A DNA stretch of 64,000 nt from an uncultured Roseibium sp. (GCF_963675985.1 NZ_OY780957.1:976001-1040000); one strand, 5' to 3'. Positions 8,018 through 19,533 are shown, numbered from the stretch's first letter. Made by a program: numbers and translations. Notes: a model not told the origin generated them from the letters alone.

Positions 8018-8476
8018 CTAGAGGCTCGGCCCGAACCGCCGGATCAGGAGAGGATCTTTGGATGAGGAGCGCCCCAACGCAACCAGGGGCGTTCCATCGG
8101 TTGCCGACCACTTGGTGCCCTTGCCGATCCTCCAGGCTGTGCCGAGCATGCTGTTCGGAAGCCGTGCAAACCGCGGATCGGCGCGTTTCAGGTCTTTTGT
8201 CAGCAGATCGGCGATCACAGTGTCGTCATCGTAATAGGTGTCCACCGTCATTGCGCAGGCCCCATCGCTTTTCTTGATGACATACAGTTTCGAAGCAGCA
8301 TGTTTCTCGGCGGCAGCGCCCGCTTTCACACATTGATCGATAAACGCCGAGACAATCTGCGGATACTGATCCCGTTGCGGCTTGGACAATTGCGCCCTTA
8401 CCATGGTGTCATTGACGCTGCCGCAGGCGGCGAGCAGCATACACATCATCAACGCACACACCGGCAATCGTAACAT
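8018..8476 (-). CDS. Small lipoprotein of unknown function
   Basis: 152 residues. The N-terminus MLRLPVCALMMCMLLAACGS is a lipoprotein signal peptide with lipobox LAAC, so the mature protein should begin at Cys18 and be membrane anchored. The rest is a soluble domain of about 130 residues with two further cysteines (FIDQCVKAG and DGACAMTV) that could pair. I do not recognise the family. It is convergent with queF and has no operon partner. Confidence 0.65.
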   Translation of the reverse strand: MLRLPVCALMMCMLLAACGSVNDTMVRAQLSKPQRDQYPQIVSAFIDQCVKAGAAAEKHAASKLYVIKKSDGACAMTVDTYYDDDTVIADLLTKDLKRADPRFARLPNSMLGTAWRIGKGTKWSATDGTPLVALGRSSSKDPLLIRRFGPSL

Positions 8477-8898
8477 ATTGTTTCTTATCCCTTATCAAGA
8501 CTTTCCCCACAGTGTCGGCGACGGAATAACCGACGGCAGTTGGATAGGATTTTTTCGGGTGAAGCACAAGCAAAGGTTGCCAACACTCGAAACGACATAT
8601 CCGTCTCTTGAGCGCCCCGATCACGGTCGAAACCCATGCAAACGGCACCGTGACGGAAAGGCAACACGCACCCCTGGATGTCCGTGTGAGGCCGATTACC
8701 GGCTTGAGAAAATGACCGGGTGAGCGTAGGGAGAGCGCCTTTCCAGGCGTCGACAGTTGGTCGATGCATCCATTTTGAAACGGGGTCACGGACATGCAGA
8801 TCATGCGCCGCTCGCCCAAAGGGGCAGCAAACCCGCGCTAACCCGCGATGACGGGACGGCCGGTGTCAACGGGACAAGGGACCCCCTTGTACCTGCCT
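8477..8898. other. Intergenic stretch with no recognisable gene
   Basis: About 420 bases between the lipoprotein start and the MITE. Short open frames exist on both strands, but none has a ribosome binding site or a plausible protein. The only structure I see is a weak hairpin CGCCT-TTCC-AGGCG at 8736-8749. It presumably contains the lipoprotein promoter. Confidence 0.4.
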
Positions 8899-9163
8899 AA
8901 TACCAATCGTGTTTGATTATAACCCATCTGACCGCGTTTTCGGATCGGTCGGCTAGGAGCGTTTTGCAGGTCGATGCGGGGCATCGGCCAAAAAACGGGA
9001 CGACGTCCGGGCGGTTTGAAAACGCGGCCTTCGGTGAACCTGACATGCCCGCCGGACAGCGTTGCGCCACTTGCCCGACCACTTCGGTCGCGCTACGCGA
9101 CGCGCCTAGCCGGCAGACAGGTCAGGTCCATCAGATGGGTCATAATCAAGCACGATTGGTATT
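8899..9163. mobile_element. MITE-like element with 33-bp terminal inverted repeats and GCCT target duplication
   Basis: The left end 8899-8931 (AATACCAATCGTG...) is repeated in reverse complement at 9131-9163 with two mismatches. Both ends are directly flanked by GCCT (8895-8898 and 9164-9167), a four-base target site duplication. The inner sequence also folds on itself in part (CGGCTAGG near the left end against CCTAGCCG near the right end). It encodes no transposase, so it would be mobilised in trans; four-base duplications occur in the IS5 group. The right end stops 26 bases before the rtcB start codon, so the element probably forms or contains the rtcB-prfH promoter region. Confidence 0.8.
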
Positions 9164-9189
9164 GCCTGCTTTCAAAATGGAAATCTCCC

Positions 9190-10383
9190 ATGGGCAATTC
9201 CATCCTGGATGCCGGGCCGGCCGACGCCGCGCCTGCGTCCGTTCATACATTTTATTCCGCTGCTTCCTGGATCGAAGGCGCGGCGGTCGATCAACTTCAC
9301 CAGGTTGCCGGGCTGGACGGTGTCAGGGCCGTTGCCGCCTTTCCGGATCTTCATCCCGGCAAATACGGCCCTGTCGGCAGCGCCATCCTGTCGGAGCGCC
9401 TCTATCCACCTCTGATCGGCAACGATATCGGCTGCGGCATGTCGCTGTTCGCTCTGGATCTTCCCGCCCGCAAGCTGCGGCTCGACAAGGCCGCGGTCAG
9501 GCTGCGCGTGCTGGAAGGTCATTGGGACGGCGATGCGGCCGGACGCCTCGTTGAGGCGGGCCTAGCGCCCGACCTGCATCCCCAGGCCCTCGGCACCATC
9601 GGTGGCGGCAACCACTTCTGCGAGTTGCAGGTGGTCGATCGGATTTCCGACGGCACTGCGCTGACAGACGCAGGCCTTGCCGAAGGGCAACTCGTGATGC
9701 TGGTGCATTCCGGCTCAAGGTCGCTCGGCATGGCGGTCTTCAGCGATGTCGATCAGGCACACCAGGGTCTTGCGGCTGGTTCCGAAGAAGCGGAAAGCTA
9801 CCTCGGCCGACACCACGACGCGGTCGCCTGGGCCCGGCTCAACCGGCAGATCATCGCCGAACGGGCGGCAAGTGCCCTGCGCACGCAGCTGACGCTCATT
9901 GCCGATGCGCCACATAACCTGATCGAGGTCTTCGATGGCCTTTATCTCCACCGTAAGGGTGCGGCAAAGGCGGATGGCGGACTGGTGCCGCTGGCCGGCT
10001 CCCGCGATGCGCTGAGCTATCTGGTCAGGCCGACTGGTTCCGTGCCAAAAGCGCTTGCCTCTCTCGCCCACGGGTCCGGCCGCAAATACGACCGCGCCTC
10101 CATGGCGGGACGGGCCGGCGCGACGAAGTCGGACCGCAAGCAACTGGAACGCACGTCCTTCGGCGGCTACGTGGTCTGCGAGGACCGCCAGCTTCTGATC
10201 GAGGAAGCCCCGGTGGCCTACAAACCCTCCGGCCAGGTGCTGGCGGATCTGGAAACCACCGGCCTCGCAACGGCAGTCGCAGCGCTCAAGCCTCTGCTGA
10301 CCTTCAAGAAGGCAAAGGCGGAACGGGAGACCGACGACAGGCAACCCTGGAAACGCGATCGGAAAAGGAGGGGGAGATCATGA
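9190..10383 (+). CDS. rtcB: RtcB-family RNA ligase of the PrfH-linked type (RtcB2)
   Basis: 397 residues from the ATG at 9190. RtcB joins RNA 2',3'-cyclic phosphate or 3'-phosphate ends to 5'-OH ends using GTP and manganese. Metal and active-site motifs are all present: FPDLHPGKYG (about 51-60), GNDIGCGM with Asp79 and Cys82, GGGNHF with His142, VHSGSRSLG with His173, APHNL with His242, HRKGAAKADGG (from 254) and the guanylylation motif HGSGR with His294. The coding end overlaps prfH by four bases. The rtcB2-prfH pair is known to rescue and then religate ribosomes cut in the 16S decoding centre. The frame stays open upstream into the MITE, but residues before 9190 do not look like RtcB. Confidence 0.92.
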   Translation: MGNSILDAGPADAAPASVHTFYSAASWIEGAAVDQLHQVAGLDGVRAVAAFPDLHPGKYGPVGSAILSERLYPPLIGNDIGCGMSLFALDLPARKLRLDKAAVRLRVLEGHWDGDAAGRLVEAGLAPDLHPQALGTIGGGNHFCELQVVDRISDGTALTDAGLAEGQLVMLVHSGSRSLGMAVFSDVDQAHQGLAAGSEEAESYLGRHHDAVAWARLNRQIIAERAASALRTQLTLIADAPHNLIEVFDGLYLHRKGAAKADGGLVPLAGSRDALSYLVRPTGSVPKALASLAHGSGRKYDRASMAGRAGATKSDRKQLERTSFGGYVVCEDRQLLIEEAPVAYKPSGQVLADLETTGLATAVAALKPLLTFKKAKAERETDDRQPWKRDRKRRGRS

Positions 10384-11015
10384 CCTCCTCAAAAGACCTG
10401 CGGCTTCTGGTGACCAGCGGCGACGGCCCGCGCGAATGCCGGCGGGCCGTTCACCTGATCCTCGTCCAGATGCGAAAAGAAGCCGTCCGACAAAAGCTGA
10501 CCTTTGACGAGACCCTGTCCGACCCGGACACCCAGGATCCGCCGTCAGCGATCGTCCGCCTGTCGGGTGAGGCCGCCGAGGCTTTTGCGAAGCGGTGGGT
10601 CGGAACGGTGCAATGGATTGCCCAGAGCCCGTTCCGCCCCCATCACAAGCGGCGCAACTGGTTCGTCGGCGTCTTCCGGGTTTCGGCGGATGACGCGGTT
10701 TCGACCGATCTCGATCCGAAGGAATTGAAGTTCGAAACCTTCCGCGCCGGCGGGCCGGGCGGCCAGCACCAGAATACCACCGACAGCGCCGTGCGCCTCA
10801 CCCACCTGCCGACCGGAATTGCCGTGATCTCGCGGGATGAACGCTCCCAGCACCGCAACAAGCAAGCGGCCCTGCGCCGCCTCGCCGACCGGCTCTACCT
10901 GCAAAAGGAGATCGCCGACGCCCGTTCAAAGGCATCGGAAAACATCCTGCACAAGCGCTTGGAACGCGGCAACGCGGTGCTCTGCTTCAAGGGGGAAAAG
11001 TTCATGGAGAGCTGA
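10380..11015 (+). CDS. prfH: Peptide chain release factor homologue PrfH
   Basis: 211 residues; class I release-factor fold without the usual codon-recognition domain. The peptidyl-tRNA hydrolysis motif GGQ is at 127-129 in RAGGPGGQHQNTTDSAVRL, and the PrfH-type segment SPFRPHHKRRNWFVGV is at about 83-98. PrfH releases the nascent chain from ribosomes stalled because 16S rRNA has been cut near the A site, as colicin E3-type nucleases do, so that the partner RtcB can seal the break. The start ATG overlaps the rtcB stop (ATGA), which implies coupled translation. The basic C-terminal tail fits rRNA contact. Confidence 0.93.
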   Translation: MTSSKDLRLLVTSGDGPRECRRAVHLILVQMRKEAVRQKLTFDETLSDPDTQDPPSAIVRLSGEAAEAFAKRWVGTVQWIAQSPFRPHHKRRNWFVGVFRVSADDAVSTDLDPKELKFETFRAGGPGGQHQNTTDSAVRLTHLPTGIAVISRDERSQHRNKQAALRRLADRLYLQKEIADARSKASENILHKRLERGNAVLCFKGEKFMES

Positions 11016-11058
11016 TCGTTTCGGGGTGGCAGTTTCCGGCAAGTCATCACGGCGCCAC

Positions 11059-11190
11059 ACCCCGGACTGTCACCCCGGGCGAACGCAGTGAGACCCGGGC
11101 CCGGGGCCTACTCGTTCGCAGAGTCGTTATTGCTGTGACCGAAGCTGCGGCAAGCTGCTCTGAGAGTAGGTCCCGGATCAAGTCCGGGAT
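11059..11190. repeat. Composite palindromic intergenic repeat
   Basis: The outer arms ACCCCGGACT (11059-11068) and AGTCCGGGAT (11181-11190) match with one mismatch. Inside them CCTACTC (11107-11113) pairs with GAGTAGG (11164-11170), and GC-rich CCCGGG units repeat around 11075-11100. The TCCCGGATCAAGTCCGGGA core is itself a small hairpin. Sequences of this style are common dispersed extragenic palindromes in Rhizobiales genomes (recollection). It lies between the convergent prfH gene and a secreted-protein gene. Confidence 0.5.
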
Positions 11191-11235
11191 GCCGGTTGTG
11201 TATGGAGCGGCAGCCAATTCAGCCCGCAAGCCCCA

Positions 11236-11832
11236 TCACTCCGGCGTCGGCAGCTTCAGGTCCGGGGCCTTTTCGATCACCTGGGTGATCGCCATCTCAA
11301 AGTTCGGTGCCTTGGTATCGTAGGTCGCCTTGACGATGAAGCCGTCATCGGGACGGACCCAGTATTTGTAATGGTTCTCCGACACCATCCCCTGCGAGAC
11401 AGTGAGATCTGCCTCCAGCGTGTCATGGGCGACTCCGTCGATCTCTTCCGTGCCGCAGGCGGCGTTCCGGATGGTCTTCGCGTTTTCCGCCTTTGCGGCG
11501 ATCGCCCCTTCCGCATTCTGGCTCGCGTCGAGGTCGCGCACCTTCGCCCAGGATTTTCCCTCATCCGAAGACTGGTACATGACGTTCTGATAGGTCAGCA
11601 CCCAGGCCTGGGGCGGATTGATCGGCACGCTCATGTGATGATCGGAATTGAGATAGAGAAAGTCATTGCTCATGGGCGGCGCGCCCTTGAACGCGGTCGT
11701 GACGAAGGTTTTCGTCGGCACGCCCTGATCGAGCTGCATGTAGAGCTCGACGAACCGGTCATGGCACGGATCGGCGTGACCCGCCTGAACGGTGCCGAGC
11801 AGAATGCCCGCGGCTGCAATGGCTGATTTCAT
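11236..11832 (-). CDS. Secreted protein of unknown function
   Basis: 198 residues with an N-terminal signal peptide (MKSAIAAAGILLGTVQAGHA, cleavage likely after AGHA). The mature part has two cysteines, in DPCHDRF and RNAACGTEE, which could form a disulfide. Segments such as GVAHDTLEADLTV and KYWVRPDDGFIVKATYDT look like a beta-rich periplasmic fold. I do not recognise the family. It is divergent from the next gene, another small secreted protein. Confidence 0.6.
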   Translation of the reverse strand: MKSAIAAAGILLGTVQAGHADPCHDRFVELYMQLDQGVPTKTFVTTAFKGAPPMSNDFLYLNSDHHMSVPINPPQAWVLTYQNVMYQSSDEGKSWAKVRDLDASQNAEGAIAAKAENAKTIRNAACGTEEIDGVAHDTLEADLTVSQGMVSENHYKYWVRPDDGFIVKATYDTKAPNFEMAITQVIEKAPDLKLPTPE

Positions 11833-11991
11833 CGACAGCCCCCCTTTTCAAAAAAGCGCATAAGTCGAACTCACCATACGAGAGAATATCAAATTCCGGC
11901 CGAGGAGCATCACACAAACGTCGTATGCGGTGGACCGCCGGATCATGCCATAGTCGGCGGACTGCGCCCGGAGCAATGGAGCAACGCCCCC

Positions 11992-12543
11992 ATGACGACC
12001 GCCATGACACCCGCCATTCGTACCTGCTTCCAGGTCTCGGCCCTGCTGACCCTCGCGCTCTTTGGCCTCGTCTTGCCGGCCGCCGCGCAGGAGCGGGTGC
12101 TGACGCCGGAAAAGGCTGGAGGGTTCGATGGAGTGGTCACCCAGTGCGTCAGCTTCGTGCATTACGACTTCGCCAACGGCATGTGCGACAAGGTCATCCC
12201 CGCCGTTGAAAAAATGGCCGAGACAAACGGCCTGAAGCATCTCCACCTCGGCCGCACCGAATGGGGTTTCGGCACGGACGAATATCTGGAACTGCCTGCC
12301 GATGCCGGTTTCAAACGGCCGGTCTGGCTGACGTTTTACATCCGCGCCACCGACAAACCGGTCAGCGCCTTCCTCTGGATGTCGCTCTATGAACCCTCCG
12401 CTTCGGTCGGGCGCCGGGTCCTGTGGGAGGATTCCGGCATCGGCGCCGGTCAGGCGAAACGGATTACCAACGGTCTTTCGGCCGGTCTGGCAGGTAAACT
12501 GAAACCCGTGTTCCAGGCGCTTGGCGAAGGCCGTTCGGAATAA
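11992..12543 (+). CDS. Secreted protein of unknown function
   Basis: 183 residues. A signal peptide of about 33 residues ends at LPAAAQE, so it is exported. The mature domain carries two cysteines (TQCVSF and GMCDKV) close enough to pair, and an aromatic-rich middle (FKRPVWLTFYIRATDKPVSA). The family is unknown to me. It lies head to head with another secreted-protein gene and convergent with an L,D-transpeptidase lipoprotein, so a cell-envelope setting is likely. Confidence 0.6.
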   Translation: MTTAMTPAIRTCFQVSALLTLALFGLVLPAAAQERVLTPEKAGGFDGVVTQCVSFVHYDFANGMCDKVIPAVEKMAETNGLKHLHLGRTEWGFGTDEYLELPADAGFKRPVWLTFYIRATDKPVSAFLWMSLYEPSASVGRRVLWEDSGIGAGQAKRITNGLSAGLAGKLKPVFQALGEGRSE

Positions 12544-12554
12544 ACCGGCAAGAC

Positions 12555-13217
12555 TTAGCCCAGCACGACAACCTTGGCGCCGACGTTCACACGATCATAA
12601 AGATCGATCACGTCCTGCTGCCACATGCGGATGCAGCCACTGGACGCATTCGTGCCGATGCTGCTCGGTGAATTGGTGCCGTGGATGCGGTAAAGGGTGT
12701 CCTTGTTGCCCTGCCAAAGATAAAGGCCGCGCGCGCCGATCGGATTGCTCGGGCCACCCGGCTGGCCGTCCCGGTATTTTGCCAGCTTGGGATCCCGGTC
12801 GATCATTTCATCCGGCGGGAACCACTTCGGCCACTCCCGCTTGAAGCCGATCCGCGCCTCGCCGTTCCAGGCAAAGCCCGCCCGTCCGACGCCGATGCCG
12901 TAACGGATCGCGCGTCCGCCGGGCTGAACCAGATAGAGAAACTTCTTCTTCGGATCGACGACGATCGTGCCTGCCGGATAGCGCGACGAATAGGACACGG
13001 TCTGGCGCAGGAATTTCGGATCGAAATTCTGGTACTTGATACCTGGCAGCGAGAACCCGCCGTCCCGCATCGGCGCGTAGGCCGCGGCATAATCCGGTGT
13101 CCCGTCGGCGCGCAGGTCGAGACCCGCCTGACGGATCCCGCTTTCCTTGCTCTGGCACGCGGCCAGAAAACAGGACAATCCCACCACAAAACTCCGGCGG
13201 CTCACCTTCAACGCCAT
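12555..13217 (-). CDS. L,D-transpeptidase (YkuD) lipoprotein
   Basis: 220 residues from the ATG at 13217 (MALKVSRRSFVVG); an upstream in-frame start at 13262 would bury the signal peptide. The signal ends in a lipobox (LAACQS), so the enzyme should be membrane anchored in the periplasm. The YkuD catalytic motif is complete: HGTNSPSSIG followed by SSGCIRM, with the active-site cysteine. Such enzymes make 3-3 peptidoglycan cross-links or attach proteins to the wall. The KREWPKWFPPDEMI and PSNPIGARGLYL segments are typical of the ErfK/YbiS group. Confidence 0.9.
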   Translation of the reverse strand: MALKVSRRSFVVGLSCFLAACQSKESGIRQAGLDLRADGTPDYAAAYAPMRDGGFSLPGIKYQNFDPKFLRQTVSYSSRYPAGTIVVDPKKKFLYLVQPGGRAIRYGIGVGRAGFAWNGEARIGFKREWPKWFPPDEMIDRDPKLAKYRDGQPGGPSNPIGARGLYLWQGNKDTLYRIHGTNSPSSIGTNASSGCIRMWQQDVIDLYDRVNVGAKVVVLG

Positions 13218-13391
13218 AATCGCTTTCCTCGTTCCCGGCCTGACCGGCCGCGTCAAATCCATGATCCGACAGATCCACTGTCTTGCAACGAAAGCAACAT
13301 ATTTATGGTAAACGGATGGTGAATTTTTTGACCCGCGTCAGGTTATTCGGTGTGCGGCGCCAGGAAAATGACCCGCCCATAAACAGAAACC

Positions 13392-13420
13392 AAAAAGGGC
13401 CGCCCGAACGGACGGCCCTT
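13392..13420 (-). terminator. Rho-independent terminator of acnA
   Basis: Read on the minus strand: AAGGGCCGTCC, a short GTTC loop, GGGCGGCCCTT, then a T-run from the AAAAA at 13392-13396. It lies about 47 bases after the acnA stop, with a stem of about 11 bp including one G-U pair. Confidence 0.85.
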
Positions 13421-13466
13421 TCGTCTTTTCAAGCTCGGAAAGGGCGTTGCCCTGTTCCCAAACCCC

Positions 13467-16142
<2,676 letters not shown>

Positions 16143-16642
16143 GACTGGCGATCTCCTTCAGGGTCCGCGGCCGCCTCCCGCATTCGGGCCGCGGCCGGTC
16201 ATGAAAATCTCTGGATGGTCCGTCAAGACAACGGACGGGAGCCCGTTCGGGTTCCGTGTTATGAAACTCTGTCTTTATCAGGGCTGCAGTGAAGCTAATG
16301 TTATCCCTTTTTATTTAGATATAAATCTCCAAAAACAACCGCCGCGGTCGGAATGGCCGGTTCGATGGCGCGCCTAGGTGAGGATGCTCTTCGGTTGTTG
16401 CGGGAAAGCAGATCGTGACACCTGTCGTTTTCCACGGCTGTGAGACAATCAGGCCCGGAAAACGGATACATCGACATACCCGGCCCCGCGCACCGCAATC
16501 TGTCCTTCGTCAAGTGGCGGAAAAGATATTGCATACCGTTGTATACTGAACTAATACACCCTCAGCCAGCTTGACCCGGCTCGCCAGAACCGTATGAGAC
16601 CGGATGTTCAAGACACACCAAACACCAGGACGCGGGATCATC
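16143..16642. other. Divergent regulatory region between acnA and acnB
   Basis: About 500 bases between the two aconitase start codons. The middle part (about 16290-16335) is clearly AT-richer than its surroundings and probably contains the acnA promoter. The stretch TTGCATACCGTTGTATACT at about 16529-16547 is AT-rich and may belong to the acnB promoter, but I cannot assign -35/-10 boxes with confidence. I found no clear iron-responsive operator. Confidence 0.4.
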
Positions 16643-19435
16643 ATGAGCTTGTACACAGACTACCTGAACGAGATTGAAAGCCGCAAAGGCCAGGGCTTGC
16701 ATCCCAAGCCCATCGATGACGGCGCGCTTCTGAGCGAGATCATCGCTCAGATCAAGGATCCCGCGAACGAGCACCGGAAATCGTCCCTCGAGTTCTTCAT
16801 CTACAACACCTTGCCGGGCACGACGAATGCCGCGGGTGTGAAGGCGAAGTTTCTGAAAGAAATCATTCTGGGCGAAGTGGACGTTGAGGAAATTTCTCCG
16901 GCTTTCGCCTTTGAACTCCTGTCTCACATGAAGGGCGGTCCGTCCGTCGAAGTCCTGCTCGATCTGGCCCTCGGCGACGACGCGGCGATTGCCAGGGACG
17001 CCGGCGAAGTCCTGAAGACCCAGGTGTTCCTGTACGACGCCGATATGTTCCGGCTGCGCGATGCCTTCAAGGCCGGCAACGAAGTCGCCAGGGACGTGCT
17101 TGAGAGCTACGCCAAGGCGGAATTCTTCACCAAGCTTCCGGACGTAGAGGACGAAATCAAGGTCGTGACCTACATCGCCGCAGAGGGCGACATTTCAACC
17201 GACTTGCTGTCTCCCGGCAACCAGGCGCACTCCCGCTCCGACCGCGAGCTGCACGGCCAATGCATGATCACGCCCGAAGCACAGCAGGAAATCGTCGCGC
17301 TGCAGAAGCAGCACCCCGACAAACGCGTCATGATGATCGCCGAAAAGGGCACCATGGGCGTGGGCTCGTCGCGTATGTCCGGCGTCAACAACGTCGCCCT
17401 GTGGACCGGCAAGCAGGCCAGCCCTTACGTGCCATTCGTGAACTTCGCGCCGGTCGTCGCCGGCACCAACGGCATCTCCCCGATTTTCGGCACCACCGTC
17501 GACGTGACCGGCGGCATCGGCCTCAACCTGAAGAACTGGGTCAAGAAGCTGGACGCCGACGGCAAGCCGATCCTCAACAATGACGGCAATCCCGTGCTGG
17601 AGCAGAAATACTCCGTCGAGACCGGCACCGTTTTGACCATCAACACCAAGAGCAAGAAGCTCTTGAGCGAAGATGGCAGCGAAGAGCTGACCGATATCGC
17701 CACCGCCTTTACGCCGCAAAAGATGGAATTCATGAAGGCCGGCGGCTCCTACGCCATCGTGTTCGGCAAGAAGCTGCAGACCTTCGCCGCAGAAACGATT
17801 GGCGTCGAGGCACCGCTCGTGTTCGCCCCGTCCAAGGAAATTTCCAATCCGGACCAGGGCCTGACCGCCGTTGAGAAGATCTTCAACCGCAACGCCGTTG
17901 GCGTGACCCCGGGCAAGGTTCTGCATGCCGGCTCCGACGTGCGCGTCAACGTGAACATCGTCGGTTCGCAGGACACCACCGGCCTGATGACCGCCCAGGA
18001 ACTGGAAGCCATGGCGGCAACCGTCATCTCGCCGCTTGTCGACGGCGCCTACCAGTCCGGCTGTCACACCGCGTCCGTCTGGGATCTGAAGGCACAGGCC
18101 AACATCCCGAAACTCATGAGCTTCATGAACAAGTTCGGCCTGATCACCGCGCGCGATCCGAAGGGCGAGTATCACGCCATGACCGACGTGATCCACAAGG
18201 TGTTGAACGACATCACCGTGGACGACTGGGACATCATCATCGGCGGCGACAGCCACACCCGCATGTCCAAGGGCGTCGCCTTCGGCGCCGACTCCGGCAC
18301 CGTGGCTCTGGCTCTGGCGACCGGCGAGGCGACCATGCCGATCCCGCAATCCGTGAAGGTCACCTTCAAGGGCACCATGAAGGACTACATGGACTTCCGC
18401 GATGTGGTCCACGCCACCCAGGCGCAGATGCTCCAGCAGCATGGCGACAACGTCTTCCAGGGCCGGGTGATCGAAGTGCATATCGGCACGCTGCTTGCCG
18501 ACCAGGCCTTCACGTTCACCGACTGGACCGCGGAGATGAAGGCCAAGGCCTCGATCTGTATCTCCAACGACGAGACCCTGATCGGCTCCCTTGAGCTGGC
18601 CAAGTCCCGTATCCAGGTGATGATCGACAAGGGTATGGACAACGCTGCCGGCACACTGGCGGGCCTGATCGCCAAGGCGGACAAGCGGATCGCGGAGATC
18701 AAGTCCGGCGAAAAGCCCGCCCTGACCCCGGACGACAACGCCGAGTACTTCGCCGAAGTTGTGGTCGATCTGGACGAGATCTCCGAGCCGATGATCGCCG
18801 ACCCGGACGTGAACAACACCGATCCGTCGCGCCGCTACACCCACGACACCATCCGCCCCGTGTCCTACTACGCCGGCGAAAAGAAAGTGGATCTCGGCTT
18901 CGTCGGCTCGTGCATGGTGCACAAGGGCGACATGAAGATCGTCGCCCAGATGCTGAAGAACCTCGAGAAAACAGCCGGCAAGGTGGAGTTCAAGGCTCCG
19001 CTGGTCGTTGCCGCACCGACCTACAACATCATCGACGAGCTGAAGGAAGAAGGCGACTGGAGCATTCTGGAGAAGTACTCCGGCTTCGAGTTCGACGATA
19101 GCGCGCCGAAGAACACGGCGCGTACGGAGTACGAGAACATCCTTTATCTGGAACGCCCCGGTTGTAACCTCTGCATGGGTAACCAGGAAAAGGCCGAGAA
19201 GGGCGACACCGTTCTGGCCACGTCCACACGCCTCTTCCAGGGCCGCGTCGTGGAGGATTCCACCGAGAAGAAGGGCGAATCCCTGCTCGCCTCGACCCCG
19301 GTCGTCGTCCTCTCCGCGATCCTCGGCCGTACGCCGAGCATCGACGAGTACAAGGCCGCCGTGGAAGGGATCGACCTGACCAAGTTCTCCCCGCCGCTCG
19401 AGAAGACCGGCACCGCCCGTTCGGTTCACTTCTAA
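16643..19435 (+). CDS. acnB: Aconitate hydratase B (bifunctional aconitase/2-methylisocitrate dehydratase)
   Basis: 930 residues from the ATG at 16643 (MSLYTDYLNEIESRKGQGLH). AcnB-type domain order: an N-terminal HEAT-like domain, then the swivelling domain, then the catalytic domains. Key blocks are NQAHSRSDRELHG, KGTMGVGSSRMSGVNN, VGSQDTTGLMT, GGDSHTRMSKG and the cluster cysteines in GSCMVHKGD and RPGCNLCMGNQ. It is longer than the roughly 865-residue E. coli AcnB. As I remember them, its N-terminal blocks (FIYNTLPGTTNAAGVKAKFL, LLSPGNQAHSRSDRELHG) match the Bacteroidota form better, which suggests horizontal transfer. It may serve the TCA or methylcitrate cycle alongside AcnA. Confidence 0.93.
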   Translation: MSLYTDYLNEIESRKGQGLHPKPIDDGALLSEIIAQIKDPANEHRKSSLEFFIYNTLPGTTNAAGVKAKFLKEIILGEVDVEEISPAFAFELLSHMKGGPSVEVLLDLALGDDAAIARDAGEVLKTQVFLYDADMFRLRDAFKAGNEVARDVLESYAKAEFFTKLPDVEDEIKVVTYIAAEGDISTDLLSPGNQAHSRSDRELHGQCMITPEAQQEIVALQKQHPDKRVMMIAEKGTMGVGSSRMSGVNNVALWTGKQASPYVPFVNFAPVVAGTNGISPIFGTTVDVTGGIGLNLKNWVKKLDADGKPILNNDGNPVLEQKYSVETGTVLTINTKSKKLLSEDGSEELTDIATAFTPQKMEFMKAGGSYAIVFGKKLQTFAAETIGVEAPLVFAPSKEISNPDQGLTAVEKIFNRNAVGVTPGKVLHAGSDVRVNVNIVGSQDTTGLMTAQELEAMAATVISPLVDGAYQSGCHTASVWDLKAQANIPKLMSFMNKFGLITARDPKGEYHAMTDVIHKVLNDITVDDWDIIIGGDSHTRMSKGVAFGADSGTVALALATGEATMPIPQSVKVTFKGTMKDYMDFRDVVHATQAQMLQQHGDNVFQGRVIEVHIGTLLADQAFTFTDWTAEMKAKASICISNDETLIGSLELAKSRIQVMIDKGMDNAAGTLAGLIAKADKRIAEIKSGEKPALTPDDNAEYFAEVVVDLDEISEPMIADPDVNNTDPSRRYTHDTIRPVSYYAGEKKVDLGFVGSCMVHKGDMKIVAQMLKNLEKTAGKVEFKAPLVVAAPTYNIIDELKEEGDWSILEKYSGFEFDDSAPKNTARTEYENILYLERPGCNLCMGNQEKAEKGDTVLATSTRLFQGRVVEDSTEKKGESLLASTPVVVLSAILGRTPSIDEYKAAVEGIDLTKFSPPLEKTGTARSVHF

Positions 19436-19474
19436 GGGGTATTTGGAGCATCGGGCGATAAGCCCTGAAATCTT

Positions 19475-19533
19475 CGGCCGCTGACCGGTCATCTGCCTTG
19501 CAACAAAAGCAGGCAGCGGACGGTCAGCGGCCG
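19475..19533. repeat. Large two-tier hairpin after acnB
   Basis: CGGCCGCTGACCG (19475-19487) pairs perfectly with CGGTCAGCGGCCG (19521-19533). Inside, CTGCCT (19493-19498) pairs with AGGCAG (19511-19516) around an A-rich loop. It starts 39 bases after the acnB stop and may end that transcript, but no T-run follows, so it is not a canonical terminator. Confidence 0.6.

Noticed and set aside
8974..9189. N-terminal extension of RtcB from an ATG inside the MITE
   Set aside because: The frame is open, but the extra 72 residues come from the repeat itself and do not resemble RtcB. The family start aligns with the ATG at 9190.
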